Assembly (NCBI GenBank): GCA_913055925.1
Contig: CAJXLH010000005.1
Span: 1-24,617 of the forward strand
DNA from: an uncultured Maritalea sp.
GTDB lineage: Bacteria > Pseudomonadota > Alphaproteobacteria > Rhizobiales > Devosiaceae
Length of the DNA stretch: 24,617 bases
Direction of reading: 5' to 3'
Part shown: one piece after another, positions 16,173-23,932 of the stretch
Layout: every line of letters begins with the position of its first letter
Numbering within the stretch: the first letter of the stretch is position 1
Notes under the pieces: model-generated
What the model was told of the DNA's origin: nothing
Database searches by the model: none
Seen by the model: only the letters and a program-made list of their open reading frames with translations
Translations under genes and position numbers: made by a program

Positions 16173-16616
16173 CCAATCTGTCTATCAAATGCTGACGGGA
16201 TACATGTAGTTCACCGACGCCCGTGAATCACAAAGAGTTCAATTCTGGCATTTCTGATCCCAGTGCCGATAATGCCGGTTTTTCGATTTGTGTGTATTTG
16301 CCTTTGCTCTTACAGAAGTGGTTGCCGATTTGGTTATTTGCCAGTCTTAATCGACATTGCTCTATCATGAATAATACCTTGCCAAATTCCCACCATTGCC
16401 AGTGAAGAACGTTGCAAAAGACTACCATATGCACATTTTTCATAAATCTCGAAATCATTGGATCGATACAAAATCGTCATGTTTTTTGAAAAATTTGCAC
16501 AGAATTTGCAAAATAATATACATCAGAGATAAAAAGATATTAGCGTGATAGCCCCAACTTCATCATGGTGAAGGCAGTAGAGCCCAATTCTGGGCAACAC
16601 TCGGGAGGATATTCTG
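16173..16616. other. Upstream region of the polyol operon (about 440 bp)
   Basis: No supported gene lies here. The 76-codon minus frame at 16228-16458 and the 60-codon plus frame at 16223-16405 overlap each other and resemble nothing I know. The region becomes AT-rich toward the operon and holds the direct repeats and promoter-like hexamers listed separately at 16492-16522. An RNA leader of nearly 100 nt would precede smoE. The IS element lies directly upstream and may have replaced or displaced part of the original control region. Confidence 0.5.
16492..16522 (+). promoter_or_regulatory. Candidate promoter and AraC-type direct-repeat site of the polyol operon
   Basis: The octamer AATTTGCA occurs twice, at 16492-16499 and 16503-16510, with an 11-bp period, close to one helical turn. 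Paired direct repeats like this are how many AraC-family activators bind, usually overlapping or next to the -35 box. A weak sigma70 pair can be drawn as TTGCAC (16495-16500) and TATACA (16517-16522) with a 16-bp spacer, so the repeats would overlap the -35. The AraC regulator encoded at 19825-20721 is the likely ligand. This is an inference from spacing and position. Confidence 0.45.
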
Positions 16617-17897
16617 ATGAAACTTAAATCTGTTGCTCTAGGTTTTGCCGTATGTGCTGCAAGCGCGGCCAGTGTAAATGCCACAGAGCTAACTATCGCG
16701 ATCGTGAACAACGGTCATATGATCAACATGCAAAAAGTGGCTGAAGCTTACACGGCAGAAACTGGCGTGAAGCTCAACTGGGTTTCGCTGGAAGAAGGCG
16801 TACTGCGAGAGCAAGTCACTTCGGATACAGCAACAGGCGGCGGCCAATATGATGTGATTAATATTGGGATGCAGGAAGCACCAATTTGGGGTGCTGCGGG
16901 TTGGATTGAGCCATTGAACTTTGGCGCATCTTACGACATTGACGATATGCTTCCTGCTATCCGCAACGGCCTTTCCCACGACGGCACTCTGTACGCAGCG
17001 CCATTCTACGGTGAATCTTCAATGGTCATGTACCGTAAGGATCTCACAGACGCTGCTGGCGTAACCATCGCGGACAATGACAGCTGGGACAATATTAAGT
17101 CTGCGGCAGCTGCAATTCACAACCCAGATGACGGTGTCTACGGTGTTTGTTTGCGCGGTAAGCCAGGTTGGGGCGACAACATGGCGTTTATCACTACCGT
17201 CGTGAACTCATTTGGAGGCGCTTGGTTTGATAAAGACTACCGTCCAACAATCGATTCACAAGAGTGGCGCGATGCCATCAATTTCTATGTCGACCTATTA
17301 GGTACCTATGGACCTCCGGGGTCTGAAGGCAACTCGTTCAACGAAATTTTGGCGCTCTACAACGAGGGTAAGTGCGGCATGTGGATTGACGCCACAATCG
17401 CAGCGTCATTCCTTGAAGTAGATGGTGTCGACTACGCTCAGTCACCAAATGCAGGAAATCCCGTTGGTGCAAACTGGCTCTGGGCTTGGGCAATGGCAGT
17501 TCCTGCCGGTTCTCCAAATGCGGAAGAAGCCCAGAAATTTATCGAGTGGGCAACGTCAAAAGATTACATCAAGGCAGTTGCAGATCATCCCGACTTTGGA
17601 TGGGGTTCGGTTCCAACAGGTACACGTGCATCAACATATGCATATCCTGAGTTCCAAGCCGCAGCAAAATTTGCGGCAGCTGAAATGGCTGCAATTGAAT
17701 CGGCGGCGCCAGAAACAACAGATCTGAAGCCATATGTTGGCGTACAATTTGCTGCAATTCCAGAGTTCCCACAGGTGGGTTCGGCAGTGGCGCAAGAAAT
17801 GGCGGCAGCCCTCTCAGGTGCGAAATCAGTAGACGAAGCACTTGCCGCTTCACAGGCAGCAGCGGACGCGATCATGTCTGAGGCAGGCTACTACTAA
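16617..17897 (+). CDS. smoE: Sorbitol/mannitol-binding protein of a polyol ABC transporter
   Basis: This 426-residue periplasmic protein has a Sec signal peptide with probable cleavage after Ala22 (VNA before TE). The mature protein matches the SmoE/MtlE polyol-binding group: ELTIAIVNNGHM at the start, GGGQYDVINIGMQEAPIWGAAGWIEPL, the LYAAPFYGESSMVMYRKDL segment and the EGKCGMWIDATIAASFLE segment. It delivers sorbitol, mannitol or a related alditol to SmoF/SmoG. GGGAGGA at 16603-16609 lies seven bases before the ATG. It is the first gene of the operon and is followed by a stem-loop at 17913-17943. The assignment is strengthened by the mannitol dehydrogenase four genes downstream. Confidence 0.92.
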   Translation: MKLKSVALGFAVCAASAASVNATELTIAIVNNGHMINMQKVAEAYTAETGVKLNWVSLEEGVLREQVTSDTATGGGQYDVINIGMQEAPIWGAAGWIEPLNFGASYDIDDMLPAIRNGLSHDGTLYAAPFYGESSMVMYRKDLTDAAGVTIADNDSWDNIKSAAAAIHNPDDGVYGVCLRGKPGWGDNMAFITTVVNSFGGAWFDKDYRPTIDSQEWRDAINFYVDLLGTYGPPGSEGNSFNEILALYNEGKCGMWIDATIAASFLEVDGVDYAQSPNAGNPVGANWLWAWAMAVPAGSPNAEEAQKFIEWATSKDYIKAVADHPDFGWGSVPTGTRASTYAYPEFQAAAKFAAAEMAAIESAAPETTDLKPYVGVQFAAIPEFPQVGSAVAQEMAAALSGAKSVDEALAASQAAADAIMSEAGYY

Positions 17898-17912
17898 GCT
17901 CCCACTAAAGTG

Positions 17913-17943
17913 AAAGGCCCGAACGTTTTTGTTTTGGGTCTTT
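17913..17943 (+). terminator. Intercistronic stem-loop after smoE
   Basis: AAAGGCCCGAAC (17913-17924) pairs with GTTTTGGGTCTTT (17931-17943) through about 12 pairs, including two G-T pairs and one bulged T, around a 6-nt loop. It lies 15 bp after the smoE stop and about 90 bp before smoF. It probably terminates part of the transcription or protects the smoE message from 3' decay, keeping binding protein in excess over the permeases. Confidence 0.55.
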
Positions 17944-18033
17944 CTCTCCATGGTGTTTTTCATTGTTTCTCATCGATCATGAGCAATTGTCGAGAACACC
18001 AAGACATACATTTTTTGGTTTAATGGTGAAAAC

Positions 18034-18975
18034 ATGTCCAAGCGCACATTGCCTAGAGCACTTCAAACCCCCGCCGTTGCGCTGTTGCTAATATGGATGC
18101 TTATTCCGCTAGGGATGACGCTATATTTTTCATTTATCCGCTATGTTTTGAACAGTTTACGGCGCCCGGAATGGACGACGCCGAGTCTGAGCAACTGGCG
18201 CGGCTTTGGAAATTATGAATATGTCTTGTTTCGCGCGAAGGACTTTTGGCTTGCTGTACAAAACAGCATGTTCATTGTGTCCAGCATTATTGTTTTGACC
18301 GTTGTGTTGGGATTAGCGATCGCAGTGTTGATCAACCGATCGTTCCCTGGGCGCGGTATTGTCCGTGTTCTGCTGATCTCGCCGTTTTTCGTCATGCCTG
18401 CAGTTAACGCAGTTCTTTGGATCAATATGATCCTTGACCCTGTGTTGGGATTGAACGGCTTAGCTGTAAGTGGACTTAACGCAATGATTGATGGTCTGCG
18501 AGAGTTTCCATTACTGGGTGGCTTTTTCTCTCTATGGCCAGAACTTCAGCCGATTTCGTTCCGCGCGACGCAAACTTCGGCATATGCGGTCATCTTGATG
18601 GTGACGTGGCAATGGACGCCTTTTGCTGTGCTGATCTTCATGACATCATTGCAATCCGAGGATCAGCAACAAAAAGAAGCTGCCGTTTTGGACGGGGCTG
18701 GGGTGTGGTCACAATTTATCAATCTAACCATTCCGCACCTTGCGCGTCCGATTGCGATCGTTGTGATGATCCAGGCCATTTTTCATCTATCTCTTTACGC
18801 TGAGATTGAAATTGTAAGTCGTGGAAACGGCAATAAAAACCTGCCGTATCTGATCGGTGAGTTTGCTTCGAACAATATCGGCGCAGCCAGTGCCACTGGC
18901 ATCTTCGCTGTAATTTTGGCCAACATCGTTGCCTTCTTCCTATTGAGGATGATTGGCAAGAATTTGATGGATTAA
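18034..18975 (+). CDS. smoF: Polyol ABC transporter permease
   Basis: This 313-residue inner-membrane protein has a hydrophobic segment at residues 12-33, further spans around 78-100, 110-132, 182-204, 242-262 and the C-terminus, and the EAA coupling loop KEAAVLDGAGVWSQFINLTIPHL starting at Lys214. Sequence and position match SmoF/MtlF of sorbitol/mannitol transporters. It partners SmoG and the ATPase SmoK. The ATG at 18034 has only a weak GGTGA four bases upstream. The C-terminus, ending about 13 bp before smoG, indicates a shared transcript. Confidence 0.9.
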   Translation: MSKRTLPRALQTPAVALLLIWMLIPLGMTLYFSFIRYVLNSLRRPEWTTPSLSNWRGFGNYEYVLFRAKDFWLAVQNSMFIVSSIIVLTVVLGLAIAVLINRSFPGRGIVRVLLISPFFVMPAVNAVLWINMILDPVLGLNGLAVSGLNAMIDGLREFPLLGGFFSLWPELQPISFRATQTSAYAVILMVTWQWTPFAVLIFMTSLQSEDQQQKEAAVLDGAGVWSQFINLTIPHLARPIAIVVMIQAIFHLSLYAEIEIVSRGNGNKNLPYLIGEFASNNIGAASATGIFAVILANIVAFFLLRMIGKNLMD

Positions 18976-18988
18976 GGGAGCAAACAAA

Positions 18989-19825
18989 ATGGCAATTGTT
19001 GCGCAATCATCAAAGTTTTCAAAAGTCTTCTGGCCAATTTTGGCGTGGATTGTGGCTATCGTCTTCTTTTTTCCAATCTTTTGGATGGCCTTCACTAGCT
19101 TCAAAACAGATGCTGATGCCGTGAAGCCAGAGATGTTGTTTTTCTTTAAGCCGACACTCGATAACTACCTGAACATGACGGAGAATTATGATTATTGGCG
19201 TTTTGCCATCAATTCCGTCATCACATCAGTTTTCGCCACCTTGTTCACTTTGGTTGTTGGTGTGCCCGCTGCCTACGCAATGGCATTCAACCCATCAAAG
19301 CGAACCAAAGATATTTTGGTTTGGATGCTGTCGACCAAAATGTTGCCAGCTGCCGCAGTTCTTTATCCAATGACGTTTCTAACCAAGAATTTGTTCGGCA
19401 TCTATGACACTCATTTCCTTGTCATCTTCGTGCTGAGCCTGATCAATCTTCCCATCGTGATTTGGATGCTTTTTACCTATTTCAAAGAGATACCAAAGGA
19501 GATCATTGAAGCCGGCAAAATGGATGGGGTCAGCCTTTGGGGCGAAATCAAGTCGATCTTGCTGCCTCTTGCATGGGGAGGATTGGCCTCTACAGCACTT
19601 CTTTGTTTCATCTTTTGTTGGAACGAAGCCTATTGGACTGTTCGTTTAACGACAACAGAAGCGGCAACTCTTTCAAAGTTGATTGAAGGCAATCGTGCAC
19701 CTGAAGGATTGTTCTTTGGTCGATTGTCAGCGGTTTCTACTGCCGCAGTTGGGCCCATTATTGTTCTTGGCTGGTTCTGCCAGAAGCAACTTGTCAAAGG
19801 TCTAACATTTGGGGCGGTGAAGTAA
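18989..19825 (+). CDS. smoG: Polyol ABC transporter permease
   Basis: This 278-residue inner-membrane protein has its first span at residues 14-36 and a family-typical periplasmic FKTDADAV-type stretch after it, with four or five further spans. The coupling loop reads EAGKMDGVSLWGEIKSILLPL from Glu174, so the EAA motif is EAG here, a mild variant seen in polyol permeases. It forms the channel with SmoF. GGGAG at 18977-18981 precedes the ATG by seven bases. Its TAA stop overlaps the ATG of the AraC regulator (TAATG), implying translational coupling. Confidence 0.9.
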   Translation: MAIVAQSSKFSKVFWPILAWIVAIVFFFPIFWMAFTSFKTDADAVKPEMLFFFKPTLDNYLNMTENYDYWRFAINSVITSVFATLFTLVVGVPAAYAMAFNPSKRTKDILVWMLSTKMLPAAAVLYPMTFLTKNLFGIYDTHFLVIFVLSLINLPIVIWMLFTYFKEIPKEIIEAGKMDGVSLWGEIKSILLPLAWGGLASTALLCFIFCWNEAYWTVRLTTTEAATLSKLIEGNRAPEGLFFGRLSAVSTAAVGPIIVLGWFCQKQLVKGLTFGAVK

Positions 19826-20721
19826 TGTCTATAATTCAACCGGAACTCGAATATGTCGATCGCGCAACCGAAACTATTCGGTATCTCGAACATGGATGGC
19901 CAACCGAATTGTGTCGCTGGCATGCCCATGAAGAATATGAGCTCCACTTGGTGGTTGCTACAAGGGGGAAAGCTTTTGTCGGCGACTATATCGGTGACTT
20001 TAAGCCAGGCGCATTGTTTTTGACTGGTCCCAATTTGCCACACAACTGGATAACCGACGAAGTGACTAGTCCTGACCCGGTACCTCTTCGAGATATGCTC
20101 GTACAGTTCAACCAAGAAAACATAGATCAGCTGACCAGAGCGTTCCCGGAGTTCAACGAAATGAACGCAATGTGGGAGCTTGCGAAGTCGGGCATCGAGT
20201 TTGTTGGCTTCGATCCCACTTTTGCGCGCGGGCATTTTGAGCGCATCCGAAATACGCGTGGATCAGAACGGATCGCCGCTTTTATTCGATTTCTTGTACG
20301 GGTCAATGAACACGCCGAGAAGAAGGCGCTCTCTGTGGTTAGTCTTGCGCAAGCTGAAGGCAATAGCCGACACTCCCGCATTGCAAATGTGGTAGATCAC
20401 ATCGTCAATAACTACGCTTCGGACTTTTCGCTTGAAGCCGCCGCGGACATGGCAAATATGAGCCCAACTGCGTTTTCACGTAATTTTCAAAAGAGCACGG
20501 GGAATAAGTTTGTTGAATTTGTAAATCGTGTGCGCATTGGACATGCTTGTTCGTTGCTCTATGCATCAGACGACCAAGTATCTACCATCTGTTATGACGT
20601 CGGTTTCCAAAATTTGGCAAACTTTAATCGCCATTTCCTGAAGATGAAAAATATGACGCCGACACGCTACCGTGAGCTGGCGCGCTCCGGTTTGCTCACC
20701 GAAGAAAGCAGTGTTCAATGA
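19825..20721 (+). CDS. mtlR: AraC family regulator, probable mannitol/sorbitol operon activator (MtlR-like)
   Basis: This 298-residue protein has an N-terminal cupin sensor domain (WHAHEEYELHLVV at 32-44 through LTGPNLPHNW at 66-75) and a C-terminal double helix-turn-helix (about 200-222 and 248-273, with DVGFQNLANFNRHFLKMKNMTPTRYREL). Length and architecture fit MtlR, the AraC-type activator of mannitol operons in Pseudomonas. Being inside the operon between smoG and mtlK, overlapping both by 1-4 bases, suggests positive autoregulation. The effector is probably an alditol held in the cupin. The gene symbol is by analogy and less certain than the family. The direct repeats at 16492-16510 are a plausible binding site. 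Confidence 0.85.
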   Translation: MSIIQPELEYVDRATETIRYLEHGWPTELCRWHAHEEYELHLVVATRGKAFVGDYIGDFKPGALFLTGPNLPHNWITDEVTSPDPVPLRDMLVQFNQENIDQLTRAFPEFNEMNAMWELAKSGIEFVGFDPTFARGHFERIRNTRGSERIAAFIRFLVRVNEHAEKKALSVVSLAQAEGNSRHSRIANVVDHIVNNYASDFSLEAAADMANMSPTAFSRNFQKSTGNKFVEFVNRVRIGHACSLLYASDDQVSTICYDVGFQNLANFNRHFLKMKNMTPTRYRELARSGLLTEESSVQ

Positions 20722-22142
20722 CGTCGCCTGCGCCTGATCACGCTAACCGCCAATCCTACAACCCAGATGAATGCGAAATTGGTATTGTTCATCTTGGTTA
20801 TGGCGCGTTCCATCGCGCGCATCAGGCTGTTTTTGTTGATCAATATATGTGTCAAACAAACGATTTGCGTTGGGGAATCGCGGCGGTCAATTTGCGAGAA
20901 AATGAAGCTGCATCTTTCGCGCGAGAAAACGGCAAAGCAAAAGCTTATGTTGTCAAAACGACGTCGCCAGATGGTGTAGATGATTTTCAGGTTGTAAATG
21001 CACATGTGACGTTTTCGGACTGGTCGAGTGAACCTGCTACTGCAGAGCAATTGCTAGCGCTAGATTCGGTGCACATCGTTACGATTACAGTGACCGAGAG
21101 CGGATATTATTTGGATGAAACAGGCAAATCGCTCGATCTGAATGAACCCCTAATCGCTTCTGAGATTGGTGGGGCTAGACCGCGAAGTGTATACGGATAT
21201 CTCACCAACGCTTTGGAACAGCGCATGGTTACATGCGCGTCGCCTCTTACCATTTTGTGCTGTGATAACATCCGCTCAAACGGGGAAATGCTTGAGCGTT
21301 GTTTGCTGACCTATCTCGAACGACTTGGCAAAAATGATTTGGCAGAGTGGGTTCGCGTTAATGTGCGTTTCCCTTGTTCAATGGTGGACCGCATTACGCC
21401 ACGTGCTGATAGGGAACTTGCAACAGAGGTCGAGAGCCTTTTTAGCGCAAATTTGCAAAGCCCAGTTAAGAGTGAAGACTTCATTCAGTGGGTAATTGAA
21501 GATAATTTTGCGGGTCCAATGCCAGCGCTCGGAGCAGTCGGGGTTGAGATTGTTGATGATGTCGACCCATATGAAGAAGCCAAAATTCGAATTTTGAATG
21601 GCGGACATTCAGGCCTTTGCTACTTGGGTGCATTGGCGGGCTATAAGACATTTGACGCTGCGATGAATGACATGCAGTTGCAACTGCACTTTAATAAATG
21701 GCAGTTTGACAACATCTTGCCCGGTTTGGCCATCGAGTTACCATTCGACAAAGTCGCCTATGTGAAGTCAATTGCACTTCGGTTCGGCAATCAAGCAATT
21801 GCGGACAGCTTAGAACGGATATGCATGGACGGCTGGGCAAAAATGCCGATCTATATACGTCCAACTCTTCAGTCCTGTTTAGAGCAGGGAATTGTGCCGC
21901 AAGCCGGATATGAATGCGTCGCCAGCTGGTTCGTATTTGCAAGAAGATATGGCCAAGGTGCCATGCACATTGAATATCATGAGCCAAATTGGGACAAGCT
22001 CAGGCCCCTGTTGGCTCACGGTAGAGAAATCGATTTTGCTCAAAGCGAAGCGCTTTGGGGACAATTACCAAATAGCTACAAAGACTTTGCGCCCGGAATT
22101 GTCGCGGCGATTAAAGAAATGGAGGACGTATGGCCGGCCTAA
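20718..22142 (+). CDS. mtlK: Mannitol 2-dehydrogenase (polyol-specific long-chain dehydrogenase)
   Basis: This 474-residue protein oxidises D-mannitol to D-fructose with NAD in the cytoplasm; related polyols such as D-arabinitol may also be used. The N-terminal Rossmann domain carries GIVHLGYGAFHRAHQ (22-36). The catalytic signature of the long-chain polyol dehydrogenases is seen at Lys289, Asn294 and His297 (AKIRILNGGHS), with Asn184 in CCDNIRSNG, corresponding to the Lys/Asn/His set of the Pseudomonas fluorescens enzyme. Length is near the family's ~490. The ATG overlaps the regulator stop (ATGA), and its end overlaps smoK by 13 bases. A fructokinase for the next step is not in the window. 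Confidence 0.92.
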   Translation: MTSPAPDHANRQSYNPDECEIGIVHLGYGAFHRAHQAVFVDQYMCQTNDLRWGIAAVNLRENEAASFARENGKAKAYVVKTTSPDGVDDFQVVNAHVTFSDWSSEPATAEQLLALDSVHIVTITVTESGYYLDETGKSLDLNEPLIASEIGGARPRSVYGYLTNALEQRMVTCASPLTILCCDNIRSNGEMLERCLLTYLERLGKNDLAEWVRVNVRFPCSMVDRITPRADRELATEVESLFSANLQSPVKSEDFIQWVIEDNFAGPMPALGAVGVEIVDDVDPYEEAKIRILNGGHSGLCYLGALAGYKTFDAAMNDMQLQLHFNKWQFDNILPGLAIELPFDKVAYVKSIALRFGNQAIADSLERICMDGWAKMPIYIRPTLQSCLEQGIVPQAGYECVASWFVFARRYGQGAMHIEYHEPNWDKLRPLLAHGREIDFAQSEALWGQLPNSYKDFAPGIVAAIKEMEDVWPA

Positions 22143-23167
22143 CGATTAGAAATGTCAAAAAATCATATGGTGAAGTGCAGGTCATGCATGGAATCGACCT
22201 CGACATAAAAGATGGCGAGTTTGTTGTTTTCGTTGGTCCATCTGGTTGCGGTAAATCAACCCTTCTGCGCATGATTGCTGGGCTTGAGGAAATCTCAGAC
22301 GGAAGCGTTGCGATTGGCGATCAAGTCGTCAACGAAGTTGCGCCTTCTAAGCGCGGCGTTGCAATGGTGTTTCAAACCTACGCATTGTATCCGCATATGA
22401 ATGTTTACAAAAACATGGCATTTGGATTGCGGCAGGCGAAAATGCCCGAGCCTGAGATCGAAAAGCGTGTCCGCGCGGCAGCAGAAATATTGCAAATCAC
22501 CGATTTTTTGGATCGTACGCCGCGTGCACTATCCGGCGGTCAGCGGCAGCGCGTCGCTATCGGGCGAGCGATTGTTCGCGAGCCGGAGGTGTTTTTGTTC
22601 GACGAGCCTCTCTCAAATTTGGATGCGGCTTTACGGGTACAAACTCGCCTTGAGATCGCTCGGTTGCATGAACGCTTGGGTACCACGATGATCTATGTGA
22701 CCCATGATCAGGTCGAAGCCATGACGTTAGCAGACAAGATTGTTGTGTTGCGTGACGGTCGGGTTGAACAAGTCGGCTCACCAATAGAACTTTACGAGCG
22801 CCCTGCGAATTCTTTTGTCGCTCAATTCATTGGTAGTCCTAAGATGAACTTCTTTGGCGTCGCGGATATCGTGAGCGCTGAAAAAGCGGCTGAGATCGTT
22901 CAAGACCTTACCGATCCAGTAATAGGGATACGTCCAGAGCATTTGCGGAAAGCTAGCGAAAATACTGCGTCAATCCGCGCAAAGCTAGAACTTACCGAGC
23001 ACTTGGGTGAACATGTGCTGGTGCACTTAATAACAGATCGCGGCACAGAATTTATCGCCAAGTCAGAAAAAATGCCTGATGTCGCACGCGGAGAGTATAT
23101 GTATTTCAATGTTGATGTGTCCAACGTGCATTTGTTCGAAGGTGCATCCGGATCGCGCGTAGCGTAA
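22130..23167 (+). CDS. smoK: Polyol ABC transporter ATP-binding protein
   Basis: This 345-residue ATPase energises SmoEFG. Motifs: Walker A GPSGCGKS at 36-43, Q-loop Gln82 in MVFQTYALYPHM, LSGGQ at 134-138, Asp158-Glu159 in Walker B, SNLDA and His192 in YVTHDQVEAM. The C-terminal TOBE region includes IGIRPEHL. GGAGG at 22121-22125 lies four bases before the ATG, within the end of mtlK. It resembles the ATPase at 5828-6901 along the nucleotide-binding domain but differs in the C-terminal regulatory part, so each operon keeps its own ATPase. It is the last gene of the operon and converges on the tetR gene. Confidence 0.93.
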   Translation: MAGLTIRNVKKSYGEVQVMHGIDLDIKDGEFVVFVGPSGCGKSTLLRMIAGLEEISDGSVAIGDQVVNEVAPSKRGVAMVFQTYALYPHMNVYKNMAFGLRQAKMPEPEIEKRVRAAAEILQITDFLDRTPRALSGGQRQRVAIGRAIVREPEVFLFDEPLSNLDAALRVQTRLEIARLHERLGTTMIYVTHDQVEAMTLADKIVVLRDGRVEQVGSPIELYERPANSFVAQFIGSPKMNFFGVADIVSAEKAAEIVQDLTDPVIGIRPEHLRKASENTASIRAKLELTEHLGEHVLVHLITDRGTEFIAKSEKMPDVARGEYMYFNVDVSNVHLFEGASGSRVA

Positions 23168-23212
23168 AAAGCGAAAATGTAACTAGATTTTGCCGCGGCG
23201 GTTGGCTTTAGC

Positions 23213-23872
23213 TTATGTAGCTCTGGCACCCGCCAACTTCGCCGCAGAATTGGCCTTCAAGGCATCCAGTACCAGCTGCAGGTGCTGTTGTTTAAACTCG
23301 TTGATGTCAATGGGGTCAAGTTCACCAAAAATTTTGCCCCATAGAGCTGCGAAGGCGACGGGTGCAATAAAAAGGCGAACATCGTATTTTCGGCAACTTG
23401 GTGAAAGCTCATTTGCTTCAATGCCGCGCTCGATGAGGGCCTTCATGGCAAATTCGCCTTTAGCCATGATTTCATTTCGGTAAAACTTCACCAAAGTTGG
23501 CATGTTCTGCCCTTCAGATATCAACGTCTTAAAGATTGTTATTGCACGTTTGTCAGCCAAGCGCGCGTAAATCAGATCAAATACGTTTCGAAGAACAGTT
23601 TCGAAATTGCCGTCAAATATCGCGCTTAGCGCGCCTACATCTTGCACTGTGTTTTGAACCGCGCTTCTGATCGCGGCTTCAAAGATGGCCTCTTTTGTGT
23701 CAAAATATAGGTAAATCGTTGTGCGAGAAATACCCGCCCGTTGGGCAATGTTAGCCAACGACGTACCCGCAAACCCCTTTTCCTCAAACTCTACAAATGC
23801 TGCTTCAATGATCTCCTCAGGACGCGCATCCTTTCGTCGTTGACGTGTTTTTTTAGGTTGGTCTTTTGGCAT
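23213..23872 (-). CDS. TetR family transcriptional regulator
   Basis: This 219-residue protein has a basic N-terminal tail (KKTRQRRK), then the TetR helix-turn-helix: EEIIEAAFVEFEEKGFAGTSLANIAQRAGISRTTIYLYFDTKEAIFEAAI with the recognition region at about 38-60. The C-terminal helical ligand domain is typical of repressors controlling efflux systems. It is divergent from an exporter adaptor gene, and the palindrome at 23893-23906 lies 20 bp upstream of its start, pointing to repression of both itself and the exporter. The ribosome binding site is weak. Confidence 0.92.
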   Translation of the reverse strand: MPKDQPKKTRQRRKDARPEEIIEAAFVEFEEKGFAGTSLANIAQRAGISRTTIYLYFDTKEAIFEAAIRSAVQNTVQDVGALSAIFDGNFETVLRNVFDLIYARLADKRAITIFKTLISEGQNMPTLVKFYRNEIMAKGEFAMKALIERGIEANELSPSCRKYDVRLFIAPVAFAALWGKIFGELDPIDINEFKQQHLQLVLDALKANSAAKLAGARAT

Positions 23873-23888
23873 ACTTGCAGCTTACGTG

Positions 23889-23910
23889 TTAATGACATAT
23901 ATGTCAGTAA
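23889..23910. promoter_or_regulatory. TetR operator palindrome between tetR and exporter gene
   Basis: TGACATATATGTCA (23893-23906) is a perfect 14-bp palindrome; flanking TTA (889-891) and TAA (908-910) extend the symmetry to 22 bp with one mismatched pair. It lies between the divergent tetR start (23872) and exporter start (23933), the classical position for TetR autoregulation. The size fits the family. No experimental support is implied. Confidence 0.7.
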
Positions 23911-23932
23911 ATGACTTGAAGGGCATTTCTTT

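Noticed and set aside
16228..16458. 76-codon minus-strand frame upstream of smoE
   Set aside because: It has no ribosome binding site of note and no family resemblance, it overlaps an equally long frame on the other strand, and the region looks regulatory.
17585..17875. Alanine-rich 96-codon minus-strand frame inside smoE
   Set aside because: It is the reverse shadow of an alanine-rich C-terminus; smoE is clearly the real gene.
19630..20235. 201-codon minus-strand frame across smoG and the AraC gene
   Set aside because: It is long but antisense to two confidently identified, translationally coupled genes, and its sequence resembles no known family.
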